Shown here piece after piece: positions 54,255-61,597 of a stretch of 64,000 nt of DNA (position 1 is the stretch's first letter; every line of letters starts with the position of its first letter). This DNA comes from Pseudomonas sp. Q1-7. Lineage in GTDB: Bacteria; Pseudomonadota; Gammaproteobacteria; Pseudomonadales; Pseudomonadaceae. Both the position numbers and the translations under genes were made by a program. Under the pieces are notes generated by a model that ran no database searches, was not told where the DNA came from, and saw only the letters and a list, made by a program, of their open reading frames with translations. The stretch lies in contig NZ_CP116304.1 in NCBI RefSeq assembly GCF_028010285.1, positions 3,612,501 to 3,676,500 on the forward strand, in the 5' to 3' direction.

Positions 54255-54910
54255 CTTTTTCTCGCAGCCCGACTGAGGTAGACGTCTTGTACGAACTGAT
54301 TACTTGGAAGCGAGGAAATTTCAGATTCCTTCTTTCTGAGCTTGAGAGTGCTTGAGAAATCTTAATATTGAAACTTAACCTAATAACGCGCCATCACGGC
54401 GCGAGCTCTTTAACATCTTGGACCAACCATGCCGGCTCTGGTTTCCGGCCAACTCAAAGTTGCGACGCTGTTCTGGAGGCGGCGCACCGAGGGTTGCATT
54501 GCTAACGCTCCCTGCCTGGACCCGTTGAGAAGGGTGAGTCACCAGGCATAGCGGACAGGCGTCCAAAGCGCTTGCGATGAATATTCGCGCCTAACTGGTG
54601 GTGGCCTCGTAACCCCAGCCGCAATATTAATGCTGCGCACGGCACACCGACGTGGCGATACCCAAACACCAGAAGCAAGGCCCGCGGGTTGTAGAAGCCC
54701 AGTAGGCGAACGCGGGAGCAACAACGATTTCCTCGATGCCATCCAAAGGGTGGCATCCGGGAAATCAGATCTGTTTCGCAGTAATGCGAACCAAAACTGC
54801 CCTGAAACCCATCCAAGCCCTGCCCTCCCCCAACAATTGCCGGCGAAAGCCAGCGCCTAACCACAACTGGACAGCCCTGACGCCAAGCGCTGGGCGGCGA
54901 GATCTTCTCT
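54255..54910. other. Noncoding region between repressor and xis
   Basis: This 656-bp stretch contains only short frames without ribosome binding sites. It presumably holds the repressor-controlled promoter of xis-int. I did not find a clear repeat set or RNA gene. Confidence 0.4.
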
Positions 54911-55144
54911 ATGGCACGAGTAATTGCCCAGATGACCGTTCAATTGCCGCGCCTCATGGAAGTCGGCGAATACAGGAAGCTGCGCTACGTAGGCGCAAAA
55001 CCCAGCCTGCAGCAGCTCAAGAAATGGATCGAGGAAGGAATCGTGGTCGGCGAGATGAAGGGCGACATGTACTTTGTAGACCTGCAGGCTGAGCTCACCG
55101 GTTCCACCGACCCCCTGCTTGCCAAAATGCTGGATGTTGGTTGA
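54911..55144 (+). CDS. xis: Excisionase (recombination directionality factor)
   Basis: This 77-aa protein starts MARVIAQMTVQLPRLMEVGE and has a MerR/Xis-like winged helix: YVGAKPSLQQLKKWIEEGIV, then VGEMKGDMYFVDLQ. This is typical of excisionases beside tyrosine integrases. Its stop overlaps the integrase ATG (TGATG), so the pair is co-translated. It should favour excision over integration. Confidence 0.82.
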   Translation: MARVIAQMTVQLPRLMEVGEYRKLRYVGAKPSLQQLKKWIEEGIVVGEMKGDMYFVDLQAELTGSTDPLLAKMLDVG

Positions 55145-56283
55145 TGTCCCCGCCAAGGAAGCGCACCACGCAGAACCGGCACCTGCCGAATAACCTCTAC
55201 CCTAACGGCAAGTACTGGCGGTACCGCAACCCGATCACGGGCGCGATCACCAGCATCAACAAACCCATGGCGGAGGCGATCAAGTTGGCCAAGGCGGCGA
55301 ACGCCAAACTGGCTCCGCTGATGGCCGACGACGGCGCCCTGCTCTCCCTACTCACCGGAGAGAAGGCGCCTACCTTCGAGCGCTTGCTAGGCAGGTTCGA
55401 GGAGGAGTGGCTGTGGACGCGCGGATACTCCGACCGCACCCTCAAGGAAGTGCGATTCAAGCTGGCTAGGTACCGGGCCGACCTTGGCCCCCGGATGATC
55501 GGGCAGCTGGACGTGCTGGCCATTGCCGAGTACCTGGATCAGTTCAGCAACAACGCCTACACGAAGCACCGGGGTCTGATGGTGCAGATCTTCGCGTTCG
55601 CGGTGGCCAAGGGCCTGGCTGAGCGCAACGTGGCCGAGCTGACCCTGGTGAAGCTGGAGAAAGAGAAGAAGCGCCAACGTCACACCAAGGAGGGACTGGA
55701 CAGGATCATCGCATTTGAGGGGACGCCGGACTGGCTGCGCCGCGCGATACGCCTGGCCCTGGTGAGCCTGCAGCGGCGCGAGGACATCGTGACTTGGGAG
55801 AAGGCGGCGGTGGACCTCGATCGAAACACCATCCGGGTATCGCCCGGAAAGACCCAGAACTACGCCACCCCGATCCACCTAGAGATCGTTATGGGTGAGG
55901 CGTTGCGCGGCGTAGTGAAAGAGTGCCTAGCCTCGCCGGTGGTCTGCCCCTTCCTGATCCATTACTCGCCCAAAGCGAGAAAGCGGGAGCAGCTGGACGC
56001 GAAGCGCCACTGGAACGCGGTGACCGAGGACTACCTGACGAAGGCATTCACGAAAGCCCGGGACGAGTCCAAGGCCTATGACACGATGCCGAAGGCGGCG
56101 CGGCCGACCTTTCACGAGATTCGCGCGCTGGGGTCCTGGCTGTATGAGCAGCAGGGCTATCCGCTGGAGTACATCCAAGCGCTGATGGGCCATGCTGATG
56201 AGGAGATGACCGAGCATTACCAGGCCGGTCACGAGAAGAAGGAGGTTCAGTACCAACGCGTGGGCGCCGACCTGAAGCTGTAG
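55144..56283 (+). CDS. int: Tyrosine-family site-specific integrase
   Basis: This 379-aa recombinase begins MSPPRKRTTQNRHLPNNLY, with an arm-binding domain (PNGKYWRYRNPITGAI). The core-binding domain is RFEEEWLWTRGYSDRTLKEV. The catalytic residues are an Arg near 211 (SLQRREDIVTW), His and Arg near 324-327 (FHEIRALGSW), a His near 349 and a Tyr near 358 (LMGHADEEMTEHYQ). The start is the ATG overlapping the xis stop. It lies about 100 bp from tRNA-Val, whose 3' end is its attachment site. A decayed relative is at 8287-8616. Confidence 0.95.
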   Translation: MSPPRKRTTQNRHLPNNLYPNGKYWRYRNPITGAITSINKPMAEAIKLAKAANAKLAPLMADDGALLSLLTGEKAPTFERLLGRFEEEWLWTRGYSDRTLKEVRFKLARYRADLGPRMIGQLDVLAIAEYLDQFSNNAYTKHRGLMVQIFAFAVAKGLAERNVAELTLVKLEKEKKRQRHTKEGLDRIIAFEGTPDWLRRAIRLALVSLQRREDIVTWEKAAVDLDRNTIRVSPGKTQNYATPIHLEIVMGEALRGVVKECLASPVVCPFLIHYSPKARKREQLDAKRHWNAVTEDYLTKAFTKARDESKAYDTMPKAARPTFHEIRALGSWLYEQQGYPLEYIQALMGHADEEMTEHYQAGHEKKEVQYQRVGADLKL

Positions 56284-56322
56284 ACGGTGGGACGTTTTGA
56301 AAAAATAGTGAAAATCTGTTGA

Positions 56323-56359
56323 AAACAAAAAGGGGCGACCCTTTCGGACCGCCCCTCTT
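56323..56359 (-). terminator. Rho-independent terminator downstream of tRNA-Val
   Basis: On the minus strand GAGGGGCGGTCCGAAAGGGT forms a hairpin with CGCCCC, followed by TTTTTGTTTT. It lies about 25 bp past the tRNA CCA end. It has a near copy at 8657-8693. Confidence 0.85.
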
Positions 56360-56378
56360 AGCCCCGCGCTATGCGGGT

Positions 56379-56429
56379 TCGATTTGGTAGGCACAATTGG
56401 ACTCGAACCAACGACCCCCACCATGTCAA
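56379..56429. repeat. attR: 51-bp repeat within tRNA-Val
   Basis: This is identical to 8712-8762. It covers the tRNA from the anticodon loop to the CCA end plus 6 bp downstream. The element brought this 3' segment and so kept the tRNA intact after integration. Confidence 0.95.
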
Positions 56430-56461
56430 GGTGGTGCTCTAACCAACTGAGCTATGTGCCT
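56385..56461 (-). tRNA. tRNA-Val (anticodon GAC)
   Basis: The minus strand reads a full cloverleaf: acceptor AGGCACA pairing with TGTGCCT, D arm AGCTCAGTTGGTTAGAGC, anticodon stem CCACC-GGTGG with loop TTGACAT (anticodon GAC), T arm GTTGGTTCGAGTCCAAT and an encoded CCA. The length is 77 nt. It is the integration target of the ICE. Confidence 0.97.
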
Positions 56462-56645
56462 TCGATGGGTGCGCATTCTACGGATTCACTTTTACCTGTC
56501 AACACCTTTTTTCGCTAACTCTCTGAAAAAGTGGATTTTTTACTGTTCACCGCGTCGTTTAATATTTTGCACAGAGGCTAGCCGAGCCGTTTCAACTCAG
56601 GTAGCATCAGCATATCTGTAAAAAATAAAAAACAGAGATTCCATT

Positions 56646-57929
56646 ATGACGCACACTCCCTACCCTCAGTCCTATTACGCGTTCTCGGCCAATCCGGTAC
56701 CGGCCCGCCCTGAACTGCAAGGCGAGACCGAAGCCGACGTCTGCATCATCGGCGCAGGCTACACAGGCCTCTCCACCGCCCTATTCCTTCTGGAGAACGG
56801 CTTCAGGGTCACAGTCCTGGAAGCCGCCAAGGTGGGGTTCGGTGCTTCCGGTCGCAACGGCGGTCAGATCGTCAACAGCTATAGCCGCGACATCGATGCG
56901 ATCGAGCGCAGCGCGAGCCCGAAGCACGCCAAGTTGATGGCCGACATGGCCTTCGAGGGCGGCCGAATCATTCGTGACCGCATCAAGAAGTACGACATCC
57001 AGTGCGACCTGAAGGACGGCGGCGTGTTCGCAGCCTTCACCAAGAAACAGATGGGTCACCTGGAAGCCCAGAAGAAGCTGTGGGAGCGCTTCGGCCACAA
57101 CCAACTGGAACTGCTAGATGCCAAGCGCATCCGCGAAGTGGCCGCGACCGACAACTATATTGGCGGCATGCTGGACATGAGCGGCGGCCACATCCACCCG
57201 CTCAATCTCGCCCTGGGCGAAGCCGCGGCCGTCGAATCCCTCGGCGGCGTGATTCATGAGCAGAGCCCGGCCACCCGCATCGAGCGTGGCGCCAATCCTG
57301 TGGTGCACACTCCGAAAGGCCGCGTGAGAGCCAAGTTCGTGGTGGTCGCCGGAAACGCCTACCTGGGCAATCTGGTTCCCGAACTGGCCAGCAAGTCCAT
57401 GCCTTGCGGCACCCAGGTGATCACTACTGAACCGCTGTCGGACGAACTGGCCAAGTCCCTGCTGCCGCAGAACTACTGCGTCGAGGACTGCAACTACCTG
57501 CTGGACTATTACCGCCTTTCCGGCGACAAGCGCTTGATCTATGGCGGTGGCGTGGTCTACGGCGCGCGCGACCCGGCGAACATCGAAGCCATCATCCGGC
57601 CGAAGATGCTCAAGACCTTCCCGCAACTGAAAGATGTGAAGATCGACTTTGCCTGGACCGGCAATTTCCTGCTGACCCTGTCGCGACTGCCGCAGGTCGG
57701 CCGAATCGGCGACAACATTTACTACTCCCAGGGCTGCAGCGGCCACGGCGTGACCTATACCCACATCGCTGGCAAGGTAATTGCCGAAACCCTGCGCGGC
57801 CAGGCTGAGCGCTTCGACGCCTTCGCCAGCCTGCCACACTATCCCTTCCCGGGTGGCCGTATGTTCCGCGTGCCGTTCACCGCGATGGGCGCTTGGTACT
57901 ACTCCCTGCGTGACAAGCTGGGCGTCTGA
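56646..57929 (+). CDS. FAD-dependent polyamine-type oxidase (PuuB/PauB family)
   Basis: This 427-aa DAO-family flavoprotein has VCIIGAGYTGLSTALFLLEN at about residue 31, GASGRNGGQIVNSYSRDI and the C-terminal FAWTGNFLLTLSRLPQVGR and CSGHGVTYTHIAGKVIAE. These match gamma-glutamylputrescine oxidases (PuuB) and the Pseudomonas PauB enzymes of polyamine breakdown. It is the first chromosomal gene after the tRNA and has its own terminator. Which PauB paralogue it is cannot be told from sequence alone. Confidence 0.85.
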   Translation: MTHTPYPQSYYAFSANPVPARPELQGETEADVCIIGAGYTGLSTALFLLENGFRVTVLEAAKVGFGASGRNGGQIVNSYSRDIDAIERSASPKHAKLMADMAFEGGRIIRDRIKKYDIQCDLKDGGVFAAFTKKQMGHLEAQKKLWERFGHNQLELLDAKRIREVAATDNYIGGMLDMSGGHIHPLNLALGEAAAVESLGGVIHEQSPATRIERGANPVVHTPKGRVRAKFVVVAGNAYLGNLVPELASKSMPCGTQVITTEPLSDELAKSLLPQNYCVEDCNYLLDYYRLSGDKRLIYGGGVVYGARDPANIEAIIRPKMLKTFPQLKDVKIDFAWTGNFLLTLSRLPQVGRIGDNIYYSQGCSGHGVTYTHIAGKVIAETLRGQAERFDAFASLPHYPFPGGRMFRVPFTAMGAWYYSLRDKLGV

Positions 57930-57944
57930 TTCGCCCACCAAAAG

Positions 57945-57970
57945 AAAACGGCGCCTCTGGGCGCCGTTTT
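57945..57970. terminator. Bidirectional terminator
   Basis: AAAACGGCGCC (57945-57955) and GGCGCCGTTTT (57960-57970) form a perfect stem with A and T runs at its ends. It lies between the convergent oxidase and lipoprotein genes and should stop both transcripts. Confidence 0.93.
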
Positions 57971-57988
57971 CGTTGACCAGGCGAAATC

Positions 57989-58657
57989 CTAGGGCATCTG
58001 AAGGCGGGCCATCTTGGCGGCAGTGACCTGGCCCGCAGCGGCCAGCTCATCGGCCGCCTTCAGCCAGCGAGCCCGCTCCACCGCCGCCGGCAACTGATTC
58101 GGCGCCTGCACCAGTACGGCCCAGTTCCCCGCTTCATTCCAGCTCGACTCGAACCCGCCGAATCCCATCAGGTCGCGACGCCGGTGGCCGTGGCGCAGCA
58201 GGACCTGTTGGTTGGTGCGGTCGTATCCGATCAGCACCGCATAGCGCCAGGTCGGCATCCAGCCAAAGCCTTCGCGCAGATGGACCAACACCGGATTGCC
58301 TGCCGCCACCTGCTCCAGCAGATCATCCAGCCGGTTACCCAACGGATAGACCATCAAGCCATGCTGACGCGCCGTGGCCGCCAGCCCCTCACGCAGGGAT
58401 GCCTCTTTCTTCGGCAGTTGCAGCTCCTTCTCGACCGATCCCGGCGTCACCTCTTCGCCCTGCAGGGTCAGCAGAGCCGCCATGGACGCGGGCGCACTCT
58501 GGTAGGCGTTCTGGGCGAAGAAGGGAACGCCGCTCAGCTCGACGCGCTCCGGCACCGAGCGCAGCTTCGGTGACAATGGCTGCACGGAGCAGCCGACCAG
58601 CACAGCGATGCAGGTGGTAAGGAAAAGCGGACGGAACAAGCGGTTCAGAACAGGCAC
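57989..58657 (-). CDS. PA2778-family C39-like lipoprotein, predicted inactive
   Basis: This 222-aa lipoprotein starts at a GTG (MPVLNRLFRPLFLTTC) and has a lipobox with Cys23 (VLVGC). The domain has VPFFAQNAYQSAPASMAALL, where the family usually has a Cys-Gly-Pro motif (here Ser54-Ala-Pro). It then has WRYAVLIGYD, where a catalytic His is usual (here Arg138-Tyr139). Both catalytic positions appear lost, so it may be a pseudopeptidase with a binding role. The C-terminal 30 residues form a helical extension. Upstream, 58658-58970 has no gene. Confidence 0.75.
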   Translation of the reverse strand: MPVLNRLFRPLFLTTCIAVLVGCSVQPLSPKLRSVPERVELSGVPFFAQNAYQSAPASMAALLTLQGEEVTPGSVEKELQLPKKEASLREGLAATARQHGLMVYPLGNRLDDLLEQVAAGNPVLVHLREGFGWMPTWRYAVLIGYDRTNQQVLLRHGHRRRDLMGFGGFESSWNEAGNWAVLVQAPNQLPAAVERARWLKAADELAAAGQVTAAKMARLQMP

Positions 58658-58970
58658 GGCAACACGCTCAGCAGGTAACCGGAAACGGATCGCGATGATA
58701 CTGGCAGGAAGCCAAACGGTACATTGCGGGAGCGACCGGCCTGATCGGGGACAATGCGGGAAGCCCCCTGTATACCCTGCTGACCGGTGAAAACGCACAA
58801 CGCCCGGGACAAAAGTCGCTTACCCATTCATTTCAGCGACAAAAACTTAGTTTTTCACGACGCCTTGTGACTTCCTGGTCATGTCTCGCCATCCACATTC
58901 ACGACGGTGTCATAAAGGCCTGAAGCCGCACCGCCACCTTCATTGGGCACAATATGGAGAGACTCCCCCC

Positions 58971-59240
58971 ATGAACACCCCGCTGCGTTTCAACGAAGCC
59001 CTGATCATTGCCGACCGTGCATTCAAACCCTTCCAGTGCGTTGCCTGGGCTCTGCAGGATGGAACCGGTGAACTGAGCATCAGCGTGATCGACCGCACCA
59101 GCACCCGCCTGCTCGGCCGTTCGAGAATTCCCAGCAGCTCCTATTCCGACCCGGTGCAACTGGCCAGCATCCTCAAGCAGTCCCGTGAGGAACTGAGCCG
59201 CCAAGGCTACAACCTCGAACCCTGGTCGATGCCGGAGTAA
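58971..59240 (+). CDS. Small hypothetical protein
   Basis: This 89-aa soluble protein begins MNTPLRFNEALIIADRAFKP after a GGAGAG site and ends PVQLASILKQSREELSRQGYN. The sequence looks like a conserved Pseudomonas protein of unknown function. No signal peptide, membrane segment or metal-binding pattern is visible. It is monocistronic between two divergent or spaced genes. Confidence 0.65.
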   Translation: MNTPLRFNEALIIADRAFKPFQCVAWALQDGTGELSISVIDRTSTRLLGRSRIPSSSYSDPVQLASILKQSREELSRQGYNLEPWSMPE

Positions 59241-59483
59241 CCGCTCCAGCGCAAGTGCCCAATGCGTGGGCGGGCAGGCCTCCCTGCTCGCCCTGACGAT
59301 TTATCCCTCCTACGGTTACCCTTCGGCACGACGTAAGTCCCGTCCCCGCCCCCTCCCCCGTTGAATCCCCGATCTCACCCTGCTGGCCGCCTGGCATGGA
59401 ATGGCAGCATCTGTGGGGATATTGTCATTGTTGCCACGCCAGGATCGCTGCAGACTGGGGCCCTCTCCTATGCAGAGACCGCC

Positions 59484-60497
59484 ATGCACGCCATTCGCCC
59501 TATCGCCTGCCTGAGTTTCACCGGGGTCATGAGCCTGGATGTCACCGGGCCGCTGCAAGTGTTCGCCTCGGCCAACGACGAGCGCCAGCGCCAGGGACTG
59601 CCTCCCGCCTACAGGCTGCTAATACTCGGACCCGAAGCAGGACCGGTGAAGACCTCCGCCGGCTTCGCCCTGGTGGCCGAACAAGCCTGGCGCGAGGTCG
59701 ATCCGGCAACCCTGGATACGCTACTGATTCCGGGCGGCATGCGGATGGACAGACTGTGCCAGGATGCCGACCTGCTGGACTGGCTGCGACAGGCGGAACG
59801 CCAGATTCACCGTCTCGGGTCCATCTGTTCGGGCGCCCTGGTCCTCGCGGCGGCCGGACTGCTCGATGGTCGGCGCGCCACCACCCACTGGGCGGATGTG
59901 GACGCGCTGAGCGGCCATGTCGGCGTGGATGTGCAGGGAGACCGCCTGCACACCTACGATCCGGAAGGCCGCGATGGTGACGCCCACGTGTTCACCTCGG
60001 CGGGCGTCACCGCTGGCATCGATCTGGCGCTGGCGCTGGTGGAAGCCGACCTCGGCCGTCCCTTGGCGCTGGCCGTCGCCCGGCGACTGGTGCTGTTCCT
60101 GCGCCGGCCCGGCGGCCAGGCGCAATTCAGCGCCCTATTGGCCCCAGAGCCCAGCCGCACTCCCAAGCTGGCCGCATTGCTGGAGTGGATACCCGCCAAC
60201 CTGGGCAGCGACCTGTCTCTGGAGGCCTTGGCTGCCCAAGCGAAAATGGCGCCACGCAGCCTGTCGCGAGCATTCATCCGGGAATTGGGCCTTGGCCCCG
60301 GCAAGTACGTGGAGAGGGTCCGGCTGGAAGCCGCCCGCGCCCTGCTGCAGGATGCCCAGGCCTCCATCGCCACCGTGGCGCGCCTGACCGGCTTTGGCCA
60401 CCCGGAGAATCTGCGCCGCACCTTTCACAAGCACCTGTCCGTCAGCCCGCAGGACTACGCGGAACGCTTCGGACGCCCACCCCGCAACCGAGGATGA
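59484..60497 (+). CDS. GlxA-family transcriptional regulator (DJ-1/PfpI domain plus AraC HTH)
   Basis: This 337-aa protein has an N-terminal DJ-1/PfpI-like domain (LDVTGPLQVFASANDERQRQ; nucleophile-elbow-like SICSGALVLAAAGLLDGR near residue 115) and a C-terminal AraC HTH (SLEALAAQAKMAPRSLSRAF, then LTGFGHPENLRRTFHKHLSV). Members regulate amino acid or amine metabolism in Pseudomonas. The start MHAIRPIACLSF at 59484 fits the family better than upstream in-frame codons. The next gene follows after 4 bp. Confidence 0.88.
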   Translation: MHAIRPIACLSFTGVMSLDVTGPLQVFASANDERQRQGLPPAYRLLILGPEAGPVKTSAGFALVAEQAWREVDPATLDTLLIPGGMRMDRLCQDADLLDWLRQAERQIHRLGSICSGALVLAAAGLLDGRRATTHWADVDALSGHVGVDVQGDRLHTYDPEGRDGDAHVFTSAGVTAGIDLALALVEADLGRPLALAVARRLVLFLRRPGGQAQFSALLAPEPSRTPKLAALLEWIPANLGSDLSLEALAAQAKMAPRSLSRAFIRELGLGPGKYVERVRLEAARALLQDAQASIATVARLTGFGHPENLRRTFHKHLSVSPQDYAERFGRPPRNRG

Positions 60498-60501
60498 TGC
60501 C

Positions 60502-60744
60502 ATGCTGGAACTGCGCCCCAACTGCGAATGCTGCGACAAAGACCTGCCGCCGGATGCCGCCGAGGCGATGGTGTGCTCCTTCGAATGCACCTTTTGCCGC
60601 GACTGCGCCGAGCGCCGCCTGCACGGCACCTGCCCCAACTGCGGTGGTGAGTTGGTGCGCCGGCCGATTCGCCCGACCAGCAAGCTGGCCAAATTCCCGC
60701 CCTCCAGCGAGCGCGTGCTCAAGCCGGCGGGGTGTCCGAGCTGA
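60502..60744 (+). CDS. DUF1272 zinc-ribbon-like protein
   Basis: This 80-aa protein has four cysteine pairs: LRPNCECCDKDLP, AMVCSFECTFCRDCAER and TCPNCGGELVRRP. This is the DUF1272 pattern, probably binding zinc. It starts 4 bp after the GlxA-type regulator, so the two are co-transcribed. Function is unknown. Confidence 0.9.
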   Translation: MLELRPNCECCDKDLPPDAAEAMVCSFECTFCRDCAERRLHGTCPNCGGELVRRPIRPTSKLAKFPPSSERVLKPAGCPS

Positions 60745-60763
60745 TTGCGAGTGATTTCGTCCG

Positions 60764-60860
60764 CATGGGATTCGCTTCGCTCTTCCCATCCTACGGTTTG
60801 GCAAGGGTGCGGACGCTCGAAAGCGCCCTTGTAGGATGGGTAGAGCCTGCGAAACCCATC
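60764..60860. repeat. REP-like inverted repeat pair
   Basis: ATGGGATTCGCTTCGCTCTT (60764-) with CCCATCCTAC is followed about 40 bp later by the inverted form GTAGGATGGGTAGAGCCTGC and GAAACCCATC (to 60860). Such GTAGGATGGG/CCCATCCTAC doublets are dispersed intergenic repeats in Pseudomonas genomes. It lies between DUF1272 and nfuA. Confidence 0.75.
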
Positions 60861-60875
60861 GTTGCCAGGCCCATG

Positions 60876-60902
60876 AAAAAGGCGACCCGCAGGTCGCCTC
60901 TT
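60876..60902 (-). terminator. nfuA terminator
   Basis: On the minus strand AGGCGACC pairs with GGTCGCCT around TGCG, followed by a T run. It lies about 16 bp after the nfuA stop. Confidence 0.88.
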
Positions 60903-60918
60903 TCGCTTCGATCACGCC

Positions 60919-61503
60919 TCAGTAGTAGGCGTTCTCGCGGTTGCTGTGGTCGGTGACGTCGCGCACGCCCTTGAGCTCGGGGATGCGCTCCATCAGGGTC
61001 TTCTCGACGCCGTCCTTCAGGGTCATGTCGACCATGCCGCAGCCCTGGCAACCGCCGCCGAACTGGAGGACGGCGATGCCTTCGTCGACCACGTCCACCA
61101 GGCTCACCTGGCCGCCATGGCTGGCCAGGCCGGGGTTGATCTCGGTCTGCAGGTAATAGTTGATGCGCTCGTTGAGCGGGCTGTCTTCGCTGACCATGGG
61201 CACCTTGGCGTTCGGCGCCTTGATGGTCAGTTGGCCGCCCATACGGTCGGTGGCGTAGTCCACCACTGCGTCTTCCAGGAAGGGCTCGCTGACGCCGTCG
61301 ATCCAGGCCGTGAAGGCGGCCAGTGCCACGGCGTTGTCCTCGGGCTTCTGCTCGCCCGGCTTGCAGTAGGCGATGCAGGTTTCGGCGTACTGGGTGCCGG
61401 GCTGGGTGATGAAGATACGAATGCCGATGCCCGGGGTGTTCTGCTTCTCGAGCAGGTCAGCCAGATAGTCCTGGGCAGCTTGGGTGATGGTGATGGCGCT
61501 CAT
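60919..61503 (-). CDS. nfuA: Fe/S biogenesis protein NfuA
   Basis: NfuA carries and delivers [4Fe-4S] clusters, especially under stress. The 194-aa protein has an A-type-like N-terminal domain ([20 protein letters not shown]) and a C-terminal Nfu domain with the cluster ligands in [19 protein letters not shown] (C-x2-C). The start at 61503 was chosen at MSAITI; five upstream codons are not conserved. It is monocistronic with a terminator. Confidence 0.96.
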   Translation of the reverse strand: MSAITITQAAQDYLADLLEKQNTPGIGIRIFITQPGTQYAETCIAYCKPGEQKPEDNAVALAAFTAWIDGVSEPFLEDAVVDYATDRMGGQLTIKAPNAKVPMVSEDSPLNERINYYLQTEINPGLASHGGQVSLVDVVDEGIAVLQFGGGCQGCGMVDMTLKDGVEKTLMERIPELKGVRDVTDHSNRENAYY

Positions 61504-61597
61504 GGCAACTCCTCGCAAACATGGGCGCAGTGTACGCCAAAGGGGAACAGGGGATAAAGCCTTACCAAATCAGTAGGAATTATTCTCGTCCAGTGCT

